Assembly (NCBI GenBank): GCA_023265215.1
Contig: JAHFUH010000087.1
Span: forward strand, 1 to 13,257
From: Acidobacteriota bacterium
GTDB lineage: Bacteria > Acidobacteriota > UBA6911
Direction: 5' to 3'
Length of the DNA: 13,257 bases
The position numbers and the translations under genes were made by a program. The notes beneath the pieces are model-generated. The model made no database searches and was not told the DNA's origin. It saw only the letters and a program-made list of their open reading frames with translations. This document shows positions 12,671 to 13,257 of this stretch, piece after piece. Every line of letters begins with the position of its first letter. Position 1 is the stretch's first letter.

Positions 12671-13257
12671 TTCAGCGTTTCACTCCAGAGATCTGCCTCG
12701 TACGCAACCTTCGCTTCCCCTTCGAGGAAAACTTCCGGGAATTCATTCTGAAGCTGTTTGAAGTGAATTATCAGAGACTCGCCGCTTCGGGTTTTTACCT
12801 CGACCGGTGAGGCAACCCGGGATCTGGCAGCGCACACAAGAGCGGATGCAATCGCACCGGTGCCGCAGGCCAGAGTCTCCCCCTCAACTCCGCGTTCGTA
12901 AGTTCGAACGACGATTTGGGAGGGGCTTTGCACATAAACGAAATTAACGTTTGTGCCTGCAGGTTGGAATTGAGGGTGGAAACGAACAGCATGTCCCCAG
13001 CGCTGCATGTCCGCCGATTCCAGTTCACCTGGGCCAGCCATGAAACACACCACGTGAGGAACTCCTGTGTTGATAAAGTCCAGATCAAAAGCGCGCGCAT
13101 CCGTTTCAACATGGACGTTCAGCCTTAGACCGTGAGGAGTTGTCATCTGGATTTTGACTCTGCTGCCCATCAATTCCGCTTTGATTATTCCCGCAATAGT
13201 CCGGAAAGCCATTGCAGATTTGGAAACTATTCCCGTGAGGTGGACGAACCGGGCTGC
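12667..13257 (-). CDS. dapF: Diaminopimelate epimerase (N-terminus beyond window)
   Basis: Interconverts LL- and meso-diaminopimelate for lysine and peptidoglycan synthesis. The frame is open through the right edge (196 residues visible): the codons before the internal Met at 13212 read ARFVHLTGIVSKS, which continues into MAFRTIAGII, the normal DapF segment after the first catalytic motif. So the gene is not short but truncated by the window, and the GNGxRC cysteine lies just outside. Visible are INTGVPHVVCF, the GTNVNFVYV strand, and the second half-site ERGVEGETLACGTGAIASA with the second catalytic Cys. The C-terminal FLEGEAKVAYEADLW is typical. The stop lies in the palindrome shared with trxC. 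Confidence 0.95.
   Translation of the reverse strand, partial: AARFVHLTGIVSKSAMAFRTIAGIIKAELMGSRVKIQMTTPHGLRLNVHVETDARAFDLDFINTGVPHVVCFMAGPGELESADMQRWGHAVRFHPQFQPAGTNVNFVYVQSPSQIVVRTYERGVEGETLACGTGAIASALVCAARSRVASPVEVKTRSGESLIIHFKQLQNEFPEVFLEGEAKVAYEADLWSETLK

Overview
The window reads as a piece of a bacterial chromosome with fairly short genes on both strands and moderate G+C. No rRNA, tRNA or other taxonomic marker is present. DapF (Gram-negative-type diaminopimelate metabolism), a DnaE2/ImuB-type mutagenesis pair, several toxin-antitoxin modules and many palindromic intergenic repeats would fit an uncultured soil or groundwater lineage such as Acidobacteriota. That placement is inference only.

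Layout. 1-4054 (minus strand): a DUF72 protein, then a Y-family polymerase homologue that has lost its catalytic acids (ImuB-like), then the N-terminal part of an error-prone DnaE2-type polymerase that runs off the left edge. Long inverted low-complexity repeats separate the three genes. 4205-5239 (plus): a short homoserine dehydrogenase without an ACT domain. 5259-7489: a defence/stability island with VapBC (minus), a roughly 316 bp symmetric palindromic element, the last codons of a destroyed higB toxin, an intact HigA antitoxin (plus), and a MntA-HepT pair (minus). 7560-10092 (minus): an AMP-forming long-chain acyl-CoA ligase followed 46 bp later by a short-chain dehydrogenase, probably one transcript. 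10392-11048 (minus): a stand-alone LON substrate-binding-domain protein, divergent from a monofunctional proline dehydrogenase (11164-12072, plus). 12188-12610 (plus): a zinc-finger thioredoxin (thioredoxin-2 type), convergent with a DapF gene cut by the right edge.

The most unusual aspect is the spacer DNA. Seven of the spacers hold an inverted-repeat module, each of a different sequence family, and most start within a few bases of a stop codon or contain it. The module at 5911-6226 is the best organised: six small palindromes lie at mirror-image distances around one centre, and the element directly abuts a truncated higB. The module between trxC and dapF supplies both stop codons. The one upstream of trxC supplies the TG of an apparent extended -10 promoter. 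The module near hom forms a hairpin whose mismatches are all G-U compatible on one strand only. These are direct readings of the sequence; whether the modules are mobile, selected or regulatory is inference.
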